Of a DNA stretch of 64,000 nt, positions 54,898-62,838 are shown in pieces. Position 1 is the first letter of the stretch; each line of letters begins with the position of its first letter. Made by a program: the position numbers and the translations under genes. The stretch comes from an uncultured candidate division Zixibacteria bacterium (GTDB taxonomy: Bacteria > Zixibacteria > MSB-5A5 > GN15 > PGXB01), in the NCBI GenBank assembly GCA_937925655.1, contig CALAMC010000048.1, positions 1-64,000 of the forward strand, written 5' to 3'. The notes under the pieces are model-generated. The model had not been told where the DNA came from and did not search any database. It worked only from the letters and a program-made list of their open reading frames with translations.

Positions 54898-56064
54898 TTA
54901 ACGAATCTGACGGACTTGTTTCTGGAGCGATTCCAATTCTTTTTCAAGACCATAAATAAGATTCTGCAGGGAGTCAACGCGCATATGTTGCGACTGACTT
55001 ATAACCCCGGTAACGCCGGATCGACCCGTGGCATAGGCATTTATCGAGGCAGCTCCCAGAGTGGCCTGAATGGAAATGGGACGGGCGTTGCGAATTATCC
55101 GGAGATTCACTTCTGAACCCGGTAATGACTGCATGATATAATGCATCAGTTCACCGGCCGAAAACACGGGCAGGGTGTTTATGGCGGTGATAATGTCGCC
55201 GGGGCGAATGCCGGCCTTCCCAGCGGGTGAGTCCCGTACGACGTCGGTTACAAAAGCGCCATTGATCGATTTTTCGTTTTCGATTCCTTTGGCGGGGATG
55301 TTATGACTTTCATAATATTCGATATCGGCCGAACTAATGCCAAGGTATCCGGCCTTTCTCGAACCGAAACATTTCATGTGTGCAACAACACTACCGAGCT
55401 GATAAGCCGGGACGGCAATACCCGTTTGCGATTCAACCCCGCTGCCGAATCCGGAGACAATAAGCCCGGCAAGTTTACCGGTCATGGTGAACAAGCCGCC
55501 ACCGATGGATCCCGAAGAAATCGGCGCCGTAAACTGAAGATTTCCATCTTCGCGAACGCCGACACAAAAACCCAGACTCGGTGCGACCGACATGCCATAG
55601 GCATTTCCAAGCGCCAGAACCATTTGTCCCAGCCGCGGCTCTTCGTCCAAGAGGGTAACCGCCGGTTTGGCCTGCAAACCGGTCTTCAACAGGGCCACGC
55701 CGGTGCGATAGTCGATGCCGACGAGTTCTGCCTTGTATGGTTTATGGTCGTACCAGACATAATGTACCGGGAAACCATAAACCGATGCCGCCGCGGTCAG
55801 GATCAATCCGGTGTCAACAATAATACCGCTGGAGATAAGATTTAAAGAGGTAGAAGCGGATAAAGCCCCCTGTGTATCGCTTCGAGAGGCAACCGCTTCG
55901 ACCGTCACGACAAATTGCGATGACATATTGACCAGCCGTTCCAGATGCAAATCAAGGCTGTCCAGGGTCATGGCCCGGGTTGTGGCGGAGGCCGATAAAA
56001 ATGCCGCCGAAATCATGATTATCAGTATATTTCGAGCGGCACAAATGGAGTCAGGCTTTAGCAT
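54898..56064 (-). CDS. HtrA/DegP-like PDZ protein lacking the catalytic triad (pseudoprotease)
   Basis: 388 residues: a signal/anchor segment (about 12-30), an HtrA-type chymotrypsin fold (about 75-230), one PDZ domain (about 240-330, with RDSPAGKAGIRPGDIITAIN) and a C-terminal coiled coil (SLQNLIYGLEKELESLQKQV). All three catalytic positions are changed: TNNHVV becomes TAAASV (His to Ala93), RTDLALLK becomes RTGVALLK (Asp to Gly122) and GNSGGPL becomes GSIGGGL (Ser to Ile187). The fold-defining glycines remain, so the protein should fold but not cleave. The start at 56064 lies one base after the anti-sigma stop. It probably senses or scaffolds envelope proteins through its PDZ domain. Confidence 0.87.
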   Translation of the reverse strand: MLKPDSICAARNILIIMISAAFLSASATTRAMTLDSLDLHLERLVNMSSQFVVTVEAVASRSDTQGALSASTSLNLISSGIIVDTGLILTAAASVYGFPVHYVWYDHKPYKAELVGIDYRTGVALLKTGLQAKPAVTLLDEEPRLGQMVLALGNAYGMSVAPSLGFCVGVREDGNLQFTAPISSGSIGGGLFTMTGKLAGLIVSGFGSGVESQTGIAVPAYQLGSVVAHMKCFGSRKAGYLGISSADIEYYESHNIPAKGIENEKSINGAFVTDVVRDSPAGKAGIRPGDIITAINTLPVFSAGELMHYIMQSLPGSEVNLRIIRNARPISIQATLGAASINAYATGRSGVTGVISQSQHMRVDSLQNLIYGLEKELESLQKQVRQIR

Positions 56065-56065
56065 T

Positions 56066-56776
56066 TTAAAACGTTTCCTGCACCTCCCTGACAGCATCAG
56101 TTTGCGGCGTGATGTAATTGCGAATCACCGGCTGCCCCAGAGGGGCGATAAAAGTCTGCCCGTTCTGCTGGATGAGTATGAAACCGCCCTGAAATGGCAG
56201 GCGTCCGATATTCCCGAAATCGTTGTTGCTCCCGGCCAGTTGATTCATATAGTTTCGTATCCGAGTCGCCCGCCCCATTTGGCGGTTGAATTCCCATTGC
56301 TGATCGACATGTTGCGCCAAAACATGATCGGGGCTCGGCTGAACGGTCAGGTAACGATCGTCCATACCGGCGTCCGACGCCGTTTCCGCCCCGGCTAAAA
56401 CCGGCGCCTTATCGGGTGTCATGAAAGGCGACAAACCTCCGGCAAAAATGAAAGCCAATACCAAACAGGCCATGGCCGATACCGAAACAGTTGTCCGCAT
56501 TCCGAAAGCCGGCGCCTCCTTCGGCATATAGGCCTTCTTGCGGGTTTCCTGATATCTTTCTTCGGCTATGCGATTCAGCAGACGGGTATTGAAATCACTG
56601 GATACCGTTGGACGCTCCAGCTTGTCTTTGGCCAGAGCCAGTTCCCGGTATATCTGCTCCTCCCGACGACATTCAGGACAGCTGTCAAGATGATGAACCA
56701 CCGCTCTCTGACGCGTTCCCGAAAGCTCGCCGTTACAATAAGCTGACAGGAAGGAGCGTACCCTTCGACAACGCAT
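56066..56776 (-). CDS. Zinc-finger anti-sigma factor (zf-HC2)
   Basis: A 236-residue membrane anti-sigma factor. The N-terminal ZAS domain has the HxxxCxxC motif as HHLDSCPEC, one transmembrane helix follows (about 95-115, VSAMACLVLAFIFAGGL), and then a periplasmic region of about 120 residues with no recognised sensor domain. It should bind and hold the ECF sigma factor at the membrane. GGAGGAA four bases before the ATG at 56776 fixes the start; the gene overlaps the sigma factor gene by 44 bases. Confidence 0.9.
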   Translation of the reverse strand: MRCRRVRSFLSAYCNGELSGTRQRAVVHHLDSCPECRREEQIYRELALAKDKLERPTVSSDFNTRLLNRIAEERYQETRKKAYMPKEAPAFGMRTTVSVSAMACLVLAFIFAGGLSPFMTPDKAPVLAGAETASDAGMDDRYLTVQPSPDHVLAQHVDQQWEFNRQMGRATRIRNYMNQLAGSNNDFGNIGRLPFQGGFILIQQNGQTFIAPLGQPVIRNYITPQTDAVREVQETF

Positions 56777-57335
56777 TATATTCCTCCATTCTCGGCTGCA
56801 ATTTCTCTCTAAGTAAAGCCCGAGCACGGTTGACGCGCGATTTGACCGTGCCAAGCGGGATATGCATGATTTTAGCGACTTCCTCGTAGGGCTGTTCTTC
56901 GATATCGCGCAAAATGAACGCGGTGCGATATTTTTCCGGGAGATCCTCCACAGCCTTTTTAAGGGCTTGTGGCAAATTTGATGGGATCTTCATTTCGACA
57001 GCGATTTCGTTTTCCTTGCCCTGCATATCGTTGATATCGAAAAATTTAAAACGTTTCCGCTTTCTCAATTCATTTCGGGCTAAATTTAAAGCAATCGTAT
57101 AAAGCCAGGTCGAGAAACAATGACGGAAATCAAATGACTCTCGGTGCTGATAAACTCGGACAAATGTTTCCTGCACAATATCCTCGGCTTCTTCCTGACT
57201 TTGAATCATCCTCATTATGACATTCATCAAGCGGTTTTTGTAACGGTCAACAATCCTGCCAAAAGCCACCATGTCGCCATTTTGAACCCTCTTGAAAAGG
57301 TCATAATCTATATTCTTTTCGGTTCCTTCAGCCAC
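56733..57335 (-). CDS. ECF-type RNA polymerase sigma factor (RpoE-like)
   Basis: 200 residues with region 2 (DRYKNRLMNVIMRMIQSQEEAEDIVQETF, quoted only in part here: AEDIVQETF; then STWLYTIALNLARNELRK) and region 4 (LPEKYRTAFILRDIEEQPYE, then LGTVKSRVNRARALLRE). The start is taken at the GTG at 57335, which has AAAGG seven bases upstream; the TTG at 57341 leaves too little spacing. It is first gene of a probable six-gene envelope operon. A GGAACC-type box upstream may be its own promoter. Confidence 0.93.
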   Translation of the reverse strand: MAEGTEKNIDYDLFKRVQNGDMVAFGRIVDRYKNRLMNVIMRMIQSQEEAEDIVQETFVRVYQHRESFDFRHCFSTWLYTIALNLARNELRKRKRFKFFDINDMQGKENEIAVEMKIPSNLPQALKKAVEDLPEKYRTAFILRDIEEQPYEEVAKIMHIPLGTVKSRVNRARALLREKLQPRMEEYNALSKGTLLPVSLL

Positions 57336-57362
57336 GTCCAAACCTTTCGTTGGCAGTTATAA

Positions 57363-57391
57363 GTATTACACCTGACCATTTTATTGGTTCC
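57363..57391 (-). promoter_or_regulatory. Possible ECF-type promoter of the sigma factor operon
   Basis: Minus strand GGAACC (57391-57386), a 17-nt spacer and TAATAC (57368-57363), about 27 bases before the sigma start codon. GGAAC is the usual ECF -35 core. The -10 lacks the GTC common in that class, so support is weak. Confidence 0.2.
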
Positions 57392-57751
57392 ACTATTTAT
57401 ATAAAAATGCGTTATCCTATCTTATTGTGCCACATAATAATATATTTTATATCGATTCCCAGTTGCGTTTTTATGGTTTATATGCAAAATCCATACTAAT
57501 TAAAGCCCGACCTGTTCGGATACTTCTTTCCTGATTGCAGCACATCAATTTAAAATTCAATTTTTTTCAATTCGCCGGTTGTGGCGATAACGACTCGTGA
57601 ATAATTCAAGTGCAATAATGACCGGCGCCGAACATTAATTGTGCGCTCTTCTTCTGCATGGGAGTCTAAGTTATTGAATAACAAGCGAATTTGTCAGGAT
57701 AAATTTCGGAATGTCTTTTGCTTCCAAGAATGGCATGGGATTAGTTTTATA

Positions 57752-57780
57752 TTGACCCTTTTAAAGGTGAAACCTATTAT
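57752..57780 (+). promoter_or_regulatory. Sigma70-type promoter of the outer-membrane operon
   Basis: TTGACC (57752-57757), a 17-nt spacer and TATTAT (57775-57780). The -10 box is identical to that of the tRNA-Leu promoter. It predicts a 5' leader of about 37 bases containing the GGAGGGG ribosome-binding site at 57814-57820. Confidence 0.78.
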
Positions 57781-57823
57781 CCTTGTCAAGGAAGACTGAT
57801 GACAATATCCATTGGAGGGGATA

Positions 57824-58615
57824 ATGAATAAGCTTTTGAAAGCCCTTTTTTTAATGACTTTTACACCAATAATATTAATCGGACCGGTCCAGGCCCAGCG
57901 TGGCGAGACTCAATCTCTTTACGATCTTCCGCCCCGCTGGCTGGTTGATTGTCCCACGTCGATGACTCTGCCCCGCGGGTGTTTCGATGTTATCATGCGC
58001 GTGTACCCCAACGGTGGGATTCTGGGCAGCACCTCCATCGGCCTGACCAATCATTTTATGGTAGGCATTTCCTATGGCGCCGAAGGAGTCATCGCCGATG
58101 CCGAACCAAATTGGAATCCGCGGGTCGAGTTTAATGTCAAACTTAGTCTTATTGAAGAATCAGTCTATTTCCCGGGCTTTGCGGTCGGTTTCAATTCGCA
58201 GGGTCAGGGCTCCTATGATTCCGAAAAGAAAAGATACACCTATAAGTCCAAAGGCTTTTATGGCGTATTATCGCGGTCGTTTTATTTCATGAATGGGATA
58301 TTCAGCGGTCACGCCGGTGTCAATTATTCCCTGGAAAACGATATCGACAAGGATGACGACCCTTCGGTCTATCTGGGATTCGATACCCGCTTCAAGTATA
58401 ATATCGGGCTGGTAATGGAATATGACTTCGCCTTGAATGATAACAAATCATCACAGCGGTATGGCAAGGGCCGGGGCTATCTCAACGCCGGTTTACGGTG
58501 GCTTTATTCCGAAAATCTTGAAATTGAGGTGATATTAAATAACCTGCTGAATAACCGTCACGATGTCAATTCATTTGGACGCGGGCTGCGTTTAACTTAT
58601 ATTGAATACTTCTAA
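57824..58615 (+). CDS. Predicted outer-membrane beta-barrel protein
   Basis: 263 residues. A signal peptide (about 1-24, ending VQAQ) is followed by alternating amphipathic strands to the C-terminus, ending in an aromatic-rich TYIEYF. This is the hallmark of a small outer-membrane barrel. Segments such as GSTSIGLTNHFMVGISYGAEG and GFDTRFKYNIGLVMEYDFA resemble YjbH-like or other lipid/porin barrels, but I cannot name the family. The ATG at 57824 follows GGAGGGG; the TTG at 57812 is rejected. First gene of a three-gene operon. Confidence 0.75.
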   Translation: MNKLLKALFLMTFTPIILIGPVQAQRGETQSLYDLPPRWLVDCPTSMTLPRGCFDVIMRVYPNGGILGSTSIGLTNHFMVGISYGAEGVIADAEPNWNPRVEFNVKLSLIEESVYFPGFAVGFNSQGQGSYDSEKKRYTYKSKGFYGVLSRSFYFMNGIFSGHAGVNYSLENDIDKDDDPSVYLGFDTRFKYNIGLVMEYDFALNDNKSSQRYGKGRGYLNAGLRWLYSENLEIEVILNNLLNNRHDVNSFGRGLRLTYIEYF

Positions 58616-58639
58616 ACTACACGCCGGAAGGCCGCGATT

Positions 58640-59194
58640 ATGAGACGCTTTATGATATGGTTTATGCCGCTGGGGACGGCCGCGATAATATGCATGGGTT
58701 GCTATACAGTCCTGGTCCACCCCCGAACGGAAGAAAATTATTCCAGCCATGATTATCAGCAAGGATGCACCGATTGCCACTCCACGTACCATGAGTATCC
58801 CTACGGATATTTCTATGGCAACTATCCCGATTACTGGTGGGACAGCCCGCGCTACGGACGCTATTACGCCTACCCGTGGTGGTGGGATTACTACTGGTAT
58901 ACTGAAAAGCCGCGGCGCCAGAGCATTACCGACGGCGGCGAAGATGCGGCCGAGGTACGCTCGGACGGCAAAAAAATTGAGCGTCGCCAGAGCCTTCGCC
59001 CGCCATACTCCGACGGCATTCCCACTATCAGCCGGGACGATTATAATTCAGGCGGCTCATCGGGATCGACCGGATCATCGGGAAGCGCCGGAGGCAATAC
59101 CGGCTCCACCACCGGGCCGGCCAGTTCCCAACCGAGCAAGGAAAAAGAAGAAGAAAAGAAGACGCCGCGACGGGACACCGGGAGAAAAAGATGA
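58640..59194 (+). CDS. Tyr/Trp-rich lipoprotein with a single CxxCH motif
   Basis: 184 residues. The signal sequence ends in the lipobox CMGC (Cys21). Cys43-Thr-Asp-Cys46-His47 forms a c-type heme-binding motif. A segment very rich in Tyr, Trp and Pro follows (about 50-92), then an acidic/basic linker, a Ser/Gly-rich low-complexity stretch (about 135-160) and a Lys/Arg/Glu-rich tail. No family recognised. If heme is attached, it is a small envelope cytochrome; CxxCH could instead bind metal. It lies between two outer-membrane protein genes and overlaps the next by 4 bases (ATGA). Confidence 0.7.
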   Translation: MRRFMIWFMPLGTAAIICMGCYTVLVHPRTEENYSSHDYQQGCTDCHSTYHEYPYGYFYGNYPDYWWDSPRYGRYYAYPWWWDYYWYTEKPRRQSITDGGEDAAEVRSDGKKIERRQSLRPPYSDGIPTISRDDYNSGGSSGSTGSSGSAGGNTGSTTGPASSQPSKEKEEEKKTPRRDTGRKR

Positions 59195-60579
59195 CGCGCC
59201 GATTTTGTCTTTGCCTGTTGTTCATCATCGTGCTTAATCCCGGCGGCGTTTTGGCGCAGTCATCCTACATTGAAAGCGTTGAAGAAATCACGGCCGGAAA
59301 TGTCGCCGGCATCGGCGCCCGGCAGATGGCTATGGGCGGAACAGGTATAATGGCCATTGATGGCACATCCCTTTTTTATAACCCGGCCAACCTTGCCCGT
59401 ATTCCCCGCATAGAATTCATGTTCGGCCTATCTAATCAAAAATACAAAAGCAAATCATCGGTGCTTACAAATCAGCTTCTGGTTGATACTCTGACCGGCT
59501 TAGCGGAAGTAAATAACGGCTATCGTTTTGAAGGTTTCACTCCCCTCTCCGGCGTTGCCGAGGATGATAAATCCAATACCCGTGTAAACAACCTCATTCT
59601 TACCATACCCTATCCGACTTATCGCGGCTCGCTGGTCATCGGGCTGGGGGTGGCCCGCCTGGCCGACTTCGACCGCGTTTTCAATTTCGCGCATCGGGAT
59701 CGGTCGCTCGACGGTGACATATATTCATCCGGGCGCGAATTCCAGTCCGGGTCCCTGATGCAATGGTCGGGCGGTTTTGGAGTGGACCTGTCCCCGCGGA
59801 TCTCGGTGGGAGCCTCGATATCGCTTTATACGGGGACCAACGATTATGATTTCACTTATCAGCTCGACTCGGTCGATTATCTCTATTTTAAAAGCGAACA
59901 ATTCATAACGGACAAATATCTCGGCATCGGAGGCAAAGTCGGCATGGCCATGCAGGTCAATCATTATCTGGCCTTTGGGGTGACCATTGAATCGCCGACC
60001 GTTATCGACATCGATGAAGATTACACATTGCGCTCGACCACGGTTATTGACGGCTTTTATCTACCCGAAGACGGTTATAACGGTTCGATAAATTACAACC
60101 TCAAAAAACCCTTTACTTTTGCGATGGGCATGCAACTCGAGAGAAACAACGCCGTGCTCGAAGCCGATATAGGCTATACCGATTGGGCGCAGATGTCATA
60201 CAGCGACAATCCGGACATGGAGCAGGAAAATAAAAATATCAAGGATTTTTATCGCGACGTCCTTCGATATAACCTCGGCGTCGAATACGTTATCCCGTCA
60301 TGGAGCCTGTCGCTTCGGGGCGGGCTTTTTCGCGACCCTCTTCCCTTCCGCGACCAATTTGTCAACGACAACCGCAATGGTTACAGCCTTGGGTTCGGGG
60401 TTCTGATCGACCAGGTTCTGACCGTTGATGTTGCCTATGTGCACGGATCCTATGGACGCAATTCCAATTTCTGGTACGGAACGGCCTCGCTTGAGGGTCG
60501 CGGCTATGATCACTATATGATCATGGGTGAAGATATATCATACGACAGGATATATCTGACCATCGCCAGCCGGTTTTGA
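59191..60579 (+). CDS. OmpP1/FadL-like outer-membrane protein
   Basis: 462 residues with a signal peptide (1-23, ending VLAQ). Near the N-terminus is the FadL/PorV-like motif RQMAMGGTGIMAIDGTSLFYNPANLARI (quoted in parts: MAMGGTG, FYNPANLA). Amphipathic strands follow to a terminal aromatic residue (ASRF). FadL-type barrels move hydrophobic compounds across the outer membrane; related PorV-type proteins help surface attachment. Translation is probably coupled to the upstream CxxCH lipoprotein. Confidence 0.85.
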   Translation: MTRRFCLCLLFIIVLNPGGVLAQSSYIESVEEITAGNVAGIGARQMAMGGTGIMAIDGTSLFYNPANLARIPRIEFMFGLSNQKYKSKSSVLTNQLLVDTLTGLAEVNNGYRFEGFTPLSGVAEDDKSNTRVNNLILTIPYPTYRGSLVIGLGVARLADFDRVFNFAHRDRSLDGDIYSSGREFQSGSLMQWSGGFGVDLSPRISVGASISLYTGTNDYDFTYQLDSVDYLYFKSEQFITDKYLGIGGKVGMAMQVNHYLAFGVTIESPTVIDIDEDYTLRSTTVIDGFYLPEDGYNGSINYNLKKPFTFAMGMQLERNNAVLEADIGYTDWAQMSYSDNPDMEQENKNIKDFYRDVLRYNLGVEYVIPSWSLSLRGGLFRDPLPFRDQFVNDNRNGYSLGFGVLIDQVLTVDVAYVHGSYGRNSNFWYGTASLEGRGYDHYMIMGEDISYDRIYLTIASRF

Positions 60580-60622
60580 TACGCAGACCCGATGGGCTTC
60601 AGTTTCGGCCGAGTACCCAATC

Positions 60623-61231
60623 CTATAAAAACAGAAAACCCAGCGACGCCAGTATTGAGTACAAATTCTTGGCTTCCATATACGTCGGTCCAAAAGTCAA
60701 TGCGAATTTATCTGATGTTCGTGCGAATAATAAAACCTGGCATCTGACGATCGAACCATGATTATGACTATTCTGCGAACTAAAATCAGTATCATAAAAT
60801 CCGTACGCCAATGAAACCATCGGATAAACATTTTTATTTTTAAATGGTTTTGAAGTCAATATTATCGGCCAGACGTTTCCCCCGCTTTGTTCGGACAAGA
60901 TTCCGTCTATACCGACAGATACCATAAGATTATACTTAACAGATTGTTTTATAAGGAATATTTCCGTCCGATTTTGCACCCGCCGGACATCTCGCCTTCA
61001 TCGCCGAATGTCAAACACGGGCCGAAACATATATCCGCGCGGCCATTAATCGATATGGATATGCCCATTATTAGAGCACCGTAATTCTTCATATAACGCG
61101 AGGAATAGTCATTATAGTTGCCTGAAAGGATAACACCCATGGCATTTTTATTTTTTTCAAGAAAAGCGCTCTGACCGAAACAAGGCGCGGCAATAGATAA
61201 AACCAATAAAGCGAGAAATGACGCTTTACAT
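60623..61231 (-). pseudogene. Frameshifted small outer-membrane barrel protein
   Basis: Two overlapping frames form one protein of about 195 residues. The 5' part is in one frame from a signal peptide (KASFLALLVLSIAAPCFGQ) to about 60950; the 3' part lies in another frame (60979-60623, ending LASLGFLFL). AGGGG lies about 9 bases before an ATG at 61231, but that ATG is followed at once by TAA; removing one T would give ATG-AAA-GCG in frame with the signal peptide. So there are two single-base lesions, one at codon 2 and one near 60950-60980. The repeated YNDYSSRY/GISISINGRADI-like strands and aromatic end fit an outer-membrane barrel. Sequencing error is possible. Confidence 0.7.
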
Positions 61232-61261
61232 ATAGTCGATCCCCTGTTAATTTTAAAAGAG

Positions 61262-61990
61262 CTATATCAAATCCCAGCGATCCAAAACGAACTTCACGAA
61301 TTCCGATACCTTTTCAAATACTTTTTTCTGAAAATCTTTGGCCCGCGACGAATCGAAATCGGGAATACCTTCACCATCCTTATAAAGCAGAATGCTTCCC
61401 GGTATGGGATAAACGTAGGCCGCCGGATTAAACGTATATACCAGGTCTTTGTTAAATTGCGATTTATCAGCCAAACTATTGTCTATTGCCTGCATCATAG
61501 CCGTCTCATCGATTCCGGCATGCCCGCCGGTTTCACCGAAAACTTCGTTGGTGACATCTTCGCATAGTTCCCACCACTGAATGACGGCTATCTTAACCCC
61601 ACTGTCATAGAAATAATTATAGGCGACATCTTTCAAGACCGAGTCATTGCCGCCGTGGCCATTGAGCACAATAACACGCTCGAATCCGGCATCGGCCAGG
61701 CTATCGAGAACGTCGCGGACATATTGCCCGAATGTTTCCGGAGTGACGGTCAACGATCCGGGATAACCGTAAAGAGACTTGGTGATGCCATAATTGATGG
61801 TCGGCGCGATTAAAGCATCGATCTGTTCGGCCAGATAAGACGCAATCGATTCCGGAATAAGATTATCGGTACCGAGGACGGTCGCGCCGTGCGCCTCGAC
61901 CGTGCCGATCGGCAGGATGACGGTCCGTATCCCGCCGTCCAGAGCGGCGCGGAACTGCATCCAGGTCAATTTCTGTATTTCTTTATTCAT
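61262..61990 (-). CDS. Creatininase-family amidohydrolase
   Basis: 242 residues. Metal ligands of the family are complete: VEAHG (Glu, His), GTDN (Asp), NGHGGND (His) and GGHAGIDETA (Glu). Family members hydrolyse cyclic amides, for example creatininase, FAPy deformylase and the MftE peptidase. The substrate cannot be told. It starts three bases after the DUF2064-like gene stops, so the two are likely coupled. Confidence 0.93.
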   Translation of the reverse strand: MNKEIQKLTWMQFRAALDGGIRTVILPIGTVEAHGATVLGTDNLIPESIASYLAEQIDALIAPTINYGITKSLYGYPGSLTVTPETFGQYVRDVLDSLADAGFERVIVLNGHGGNDSVLKDVAYNYFYDSGVKIAVIQWWELCEDVTNEVFGETGGHAGIDETAMMQAIDNSLADKSQFNKDLVYTFNPAAYVYPIPGSILLYKDGEGIPDFDSSRAKDFQKKVFEKVSEFVKFVLDRWDLI

Positions 61991-61992
61991 GA

Positions 61993-62742
61993 CTATATAT
62001 GCCTGTTAAGTATTCGTTCCAGCACTTTTTCGGTTTCGCGGGCCTTGTCCTCGTCACCCTCCAGACGGTACTGGTTTATATCCCGCACCAGAAATTCGAG
62101 GTCTTCGGGATGCTCGACGGCGTACCACATTTCCATCTCCGCCCAGGACAGACCCTTTTCGTTAAACTTGTCGGCCACCTCGGAATAAATCCGCGGGGAA
62201 CGCCAGTCGAAGTCGGCGAGGTTGACATGGTACTGCCCGGACATGCCGATCAGGTAGTAGCGCCCTTCGACCGTCGGGCCGAACACGGCGTCGGAGTTTT
62301 TCAAAAGTTTGATGGCCATCTTGAGCATTTTGTCGTTCAGCGTCGGCGTCCGCGACCCGATGAAAATGACGTGCTTATAACCCCATTCGAAGCACTGGCG
62401 GAAAACGGCATCCATTTTCAGGCCCCATCGTTCCGGCTCCAGTTTCTGAACCTTGAACTTTTCTTCCAGCGCCTTGACCTTTTTGCCGTTTAGTCGTCCG
62501 GCCAGGTAATGCATGATCGTCTCGACCGATTTGCGGGTATGCGGGTAATCGGCATAGTACATATAGAAATCCGGGCCGGTGATATCGAGAATATTATTGA
62601 TCGTGTCCGCGATGAAGGCCTGATGCAGATACGACAGAGCTTCCAATGAAAATTCGTCGCCCAAATTCAATTCGGAACCGTCTTCAGTAATCTCCTGAAT
62701 GCAAACCGCCAGCGCCGTATCATTCTTCTTTTTAGTCGGCAT
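61993..62742 (-). CDS. DUF2064 (TIGR04282-like) glycosyltransferase-like protein with altered motif
   Basis: 249 residues. The GT-A-like core of the family is recognisable: HVIFIGSRTPTL, then DAVFGPTVEGRYYLIGM and FDWRSPRIYSEV. The usual metal-binding Asp in GSDTP is Arg here (GSRTP), and the usual N-terminal KTRL nucleotide-binding motif is missing. It may not be an active transferase. A C-terminal helical tail (RLEGDEDKARETEKVLERIL) follows. In an operon with the creatininase-family gene. Confidence 0.75.
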   Translation of the reverse strand: MPTKKKNDTALAVCIQEITEDGSELNLGDEFSLEALSYLHQAFIADTINNILDITGPDFYMYYADYPHTRKSVETIMHYLAGRLNGKKVKALEEKFKVQKLEPERWGLKMDAVFRQCFEWGYKHVIFIGSRTPTLNDKMLKMAIKLLKNSDAVFGPTVEGRYYLIGMSGQYHVNLADFDWRSPRIYSEVADKFNEKGLSWAEMEMWYAVEHPEDLEFLVRDINQYRLEGDEDKARETEKVLERILNRHI

Positions 62743-62838
62743 TTACCTTTTCCATATAGTATGGCTGTTAATCTGCCCCAATATAAAACGGGCATTTACA
62801 GCCGTCAACCGTGCGCAAGAATTTTTATGAAAATTAAT

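Larger units (their letters stand above)
57336..57823. other. Divergent intergenic region between sigma operon and outer-membrane operon
   Basis: About 490 bases, AT-rich, separating two divergent operons. It holds a possible ECF promoter for the minus strand near 57363-57391 and a strong sigma70 promoter for the plus strand at 57752-57780. An imperfect dyad (57610-57645) is too weak to call. No reading frame or RNA gene was recognised. Confidence 0.6.

Noticed and set aside
57610..57645. Imperfect dyad GTGCAATAATG...CATTAATTGTGC upstream of the outer-membrane operon
   Set aside because: Arms match poorly and it lies more than 100 bases from the predicted promoter; not distinguishable from chance.
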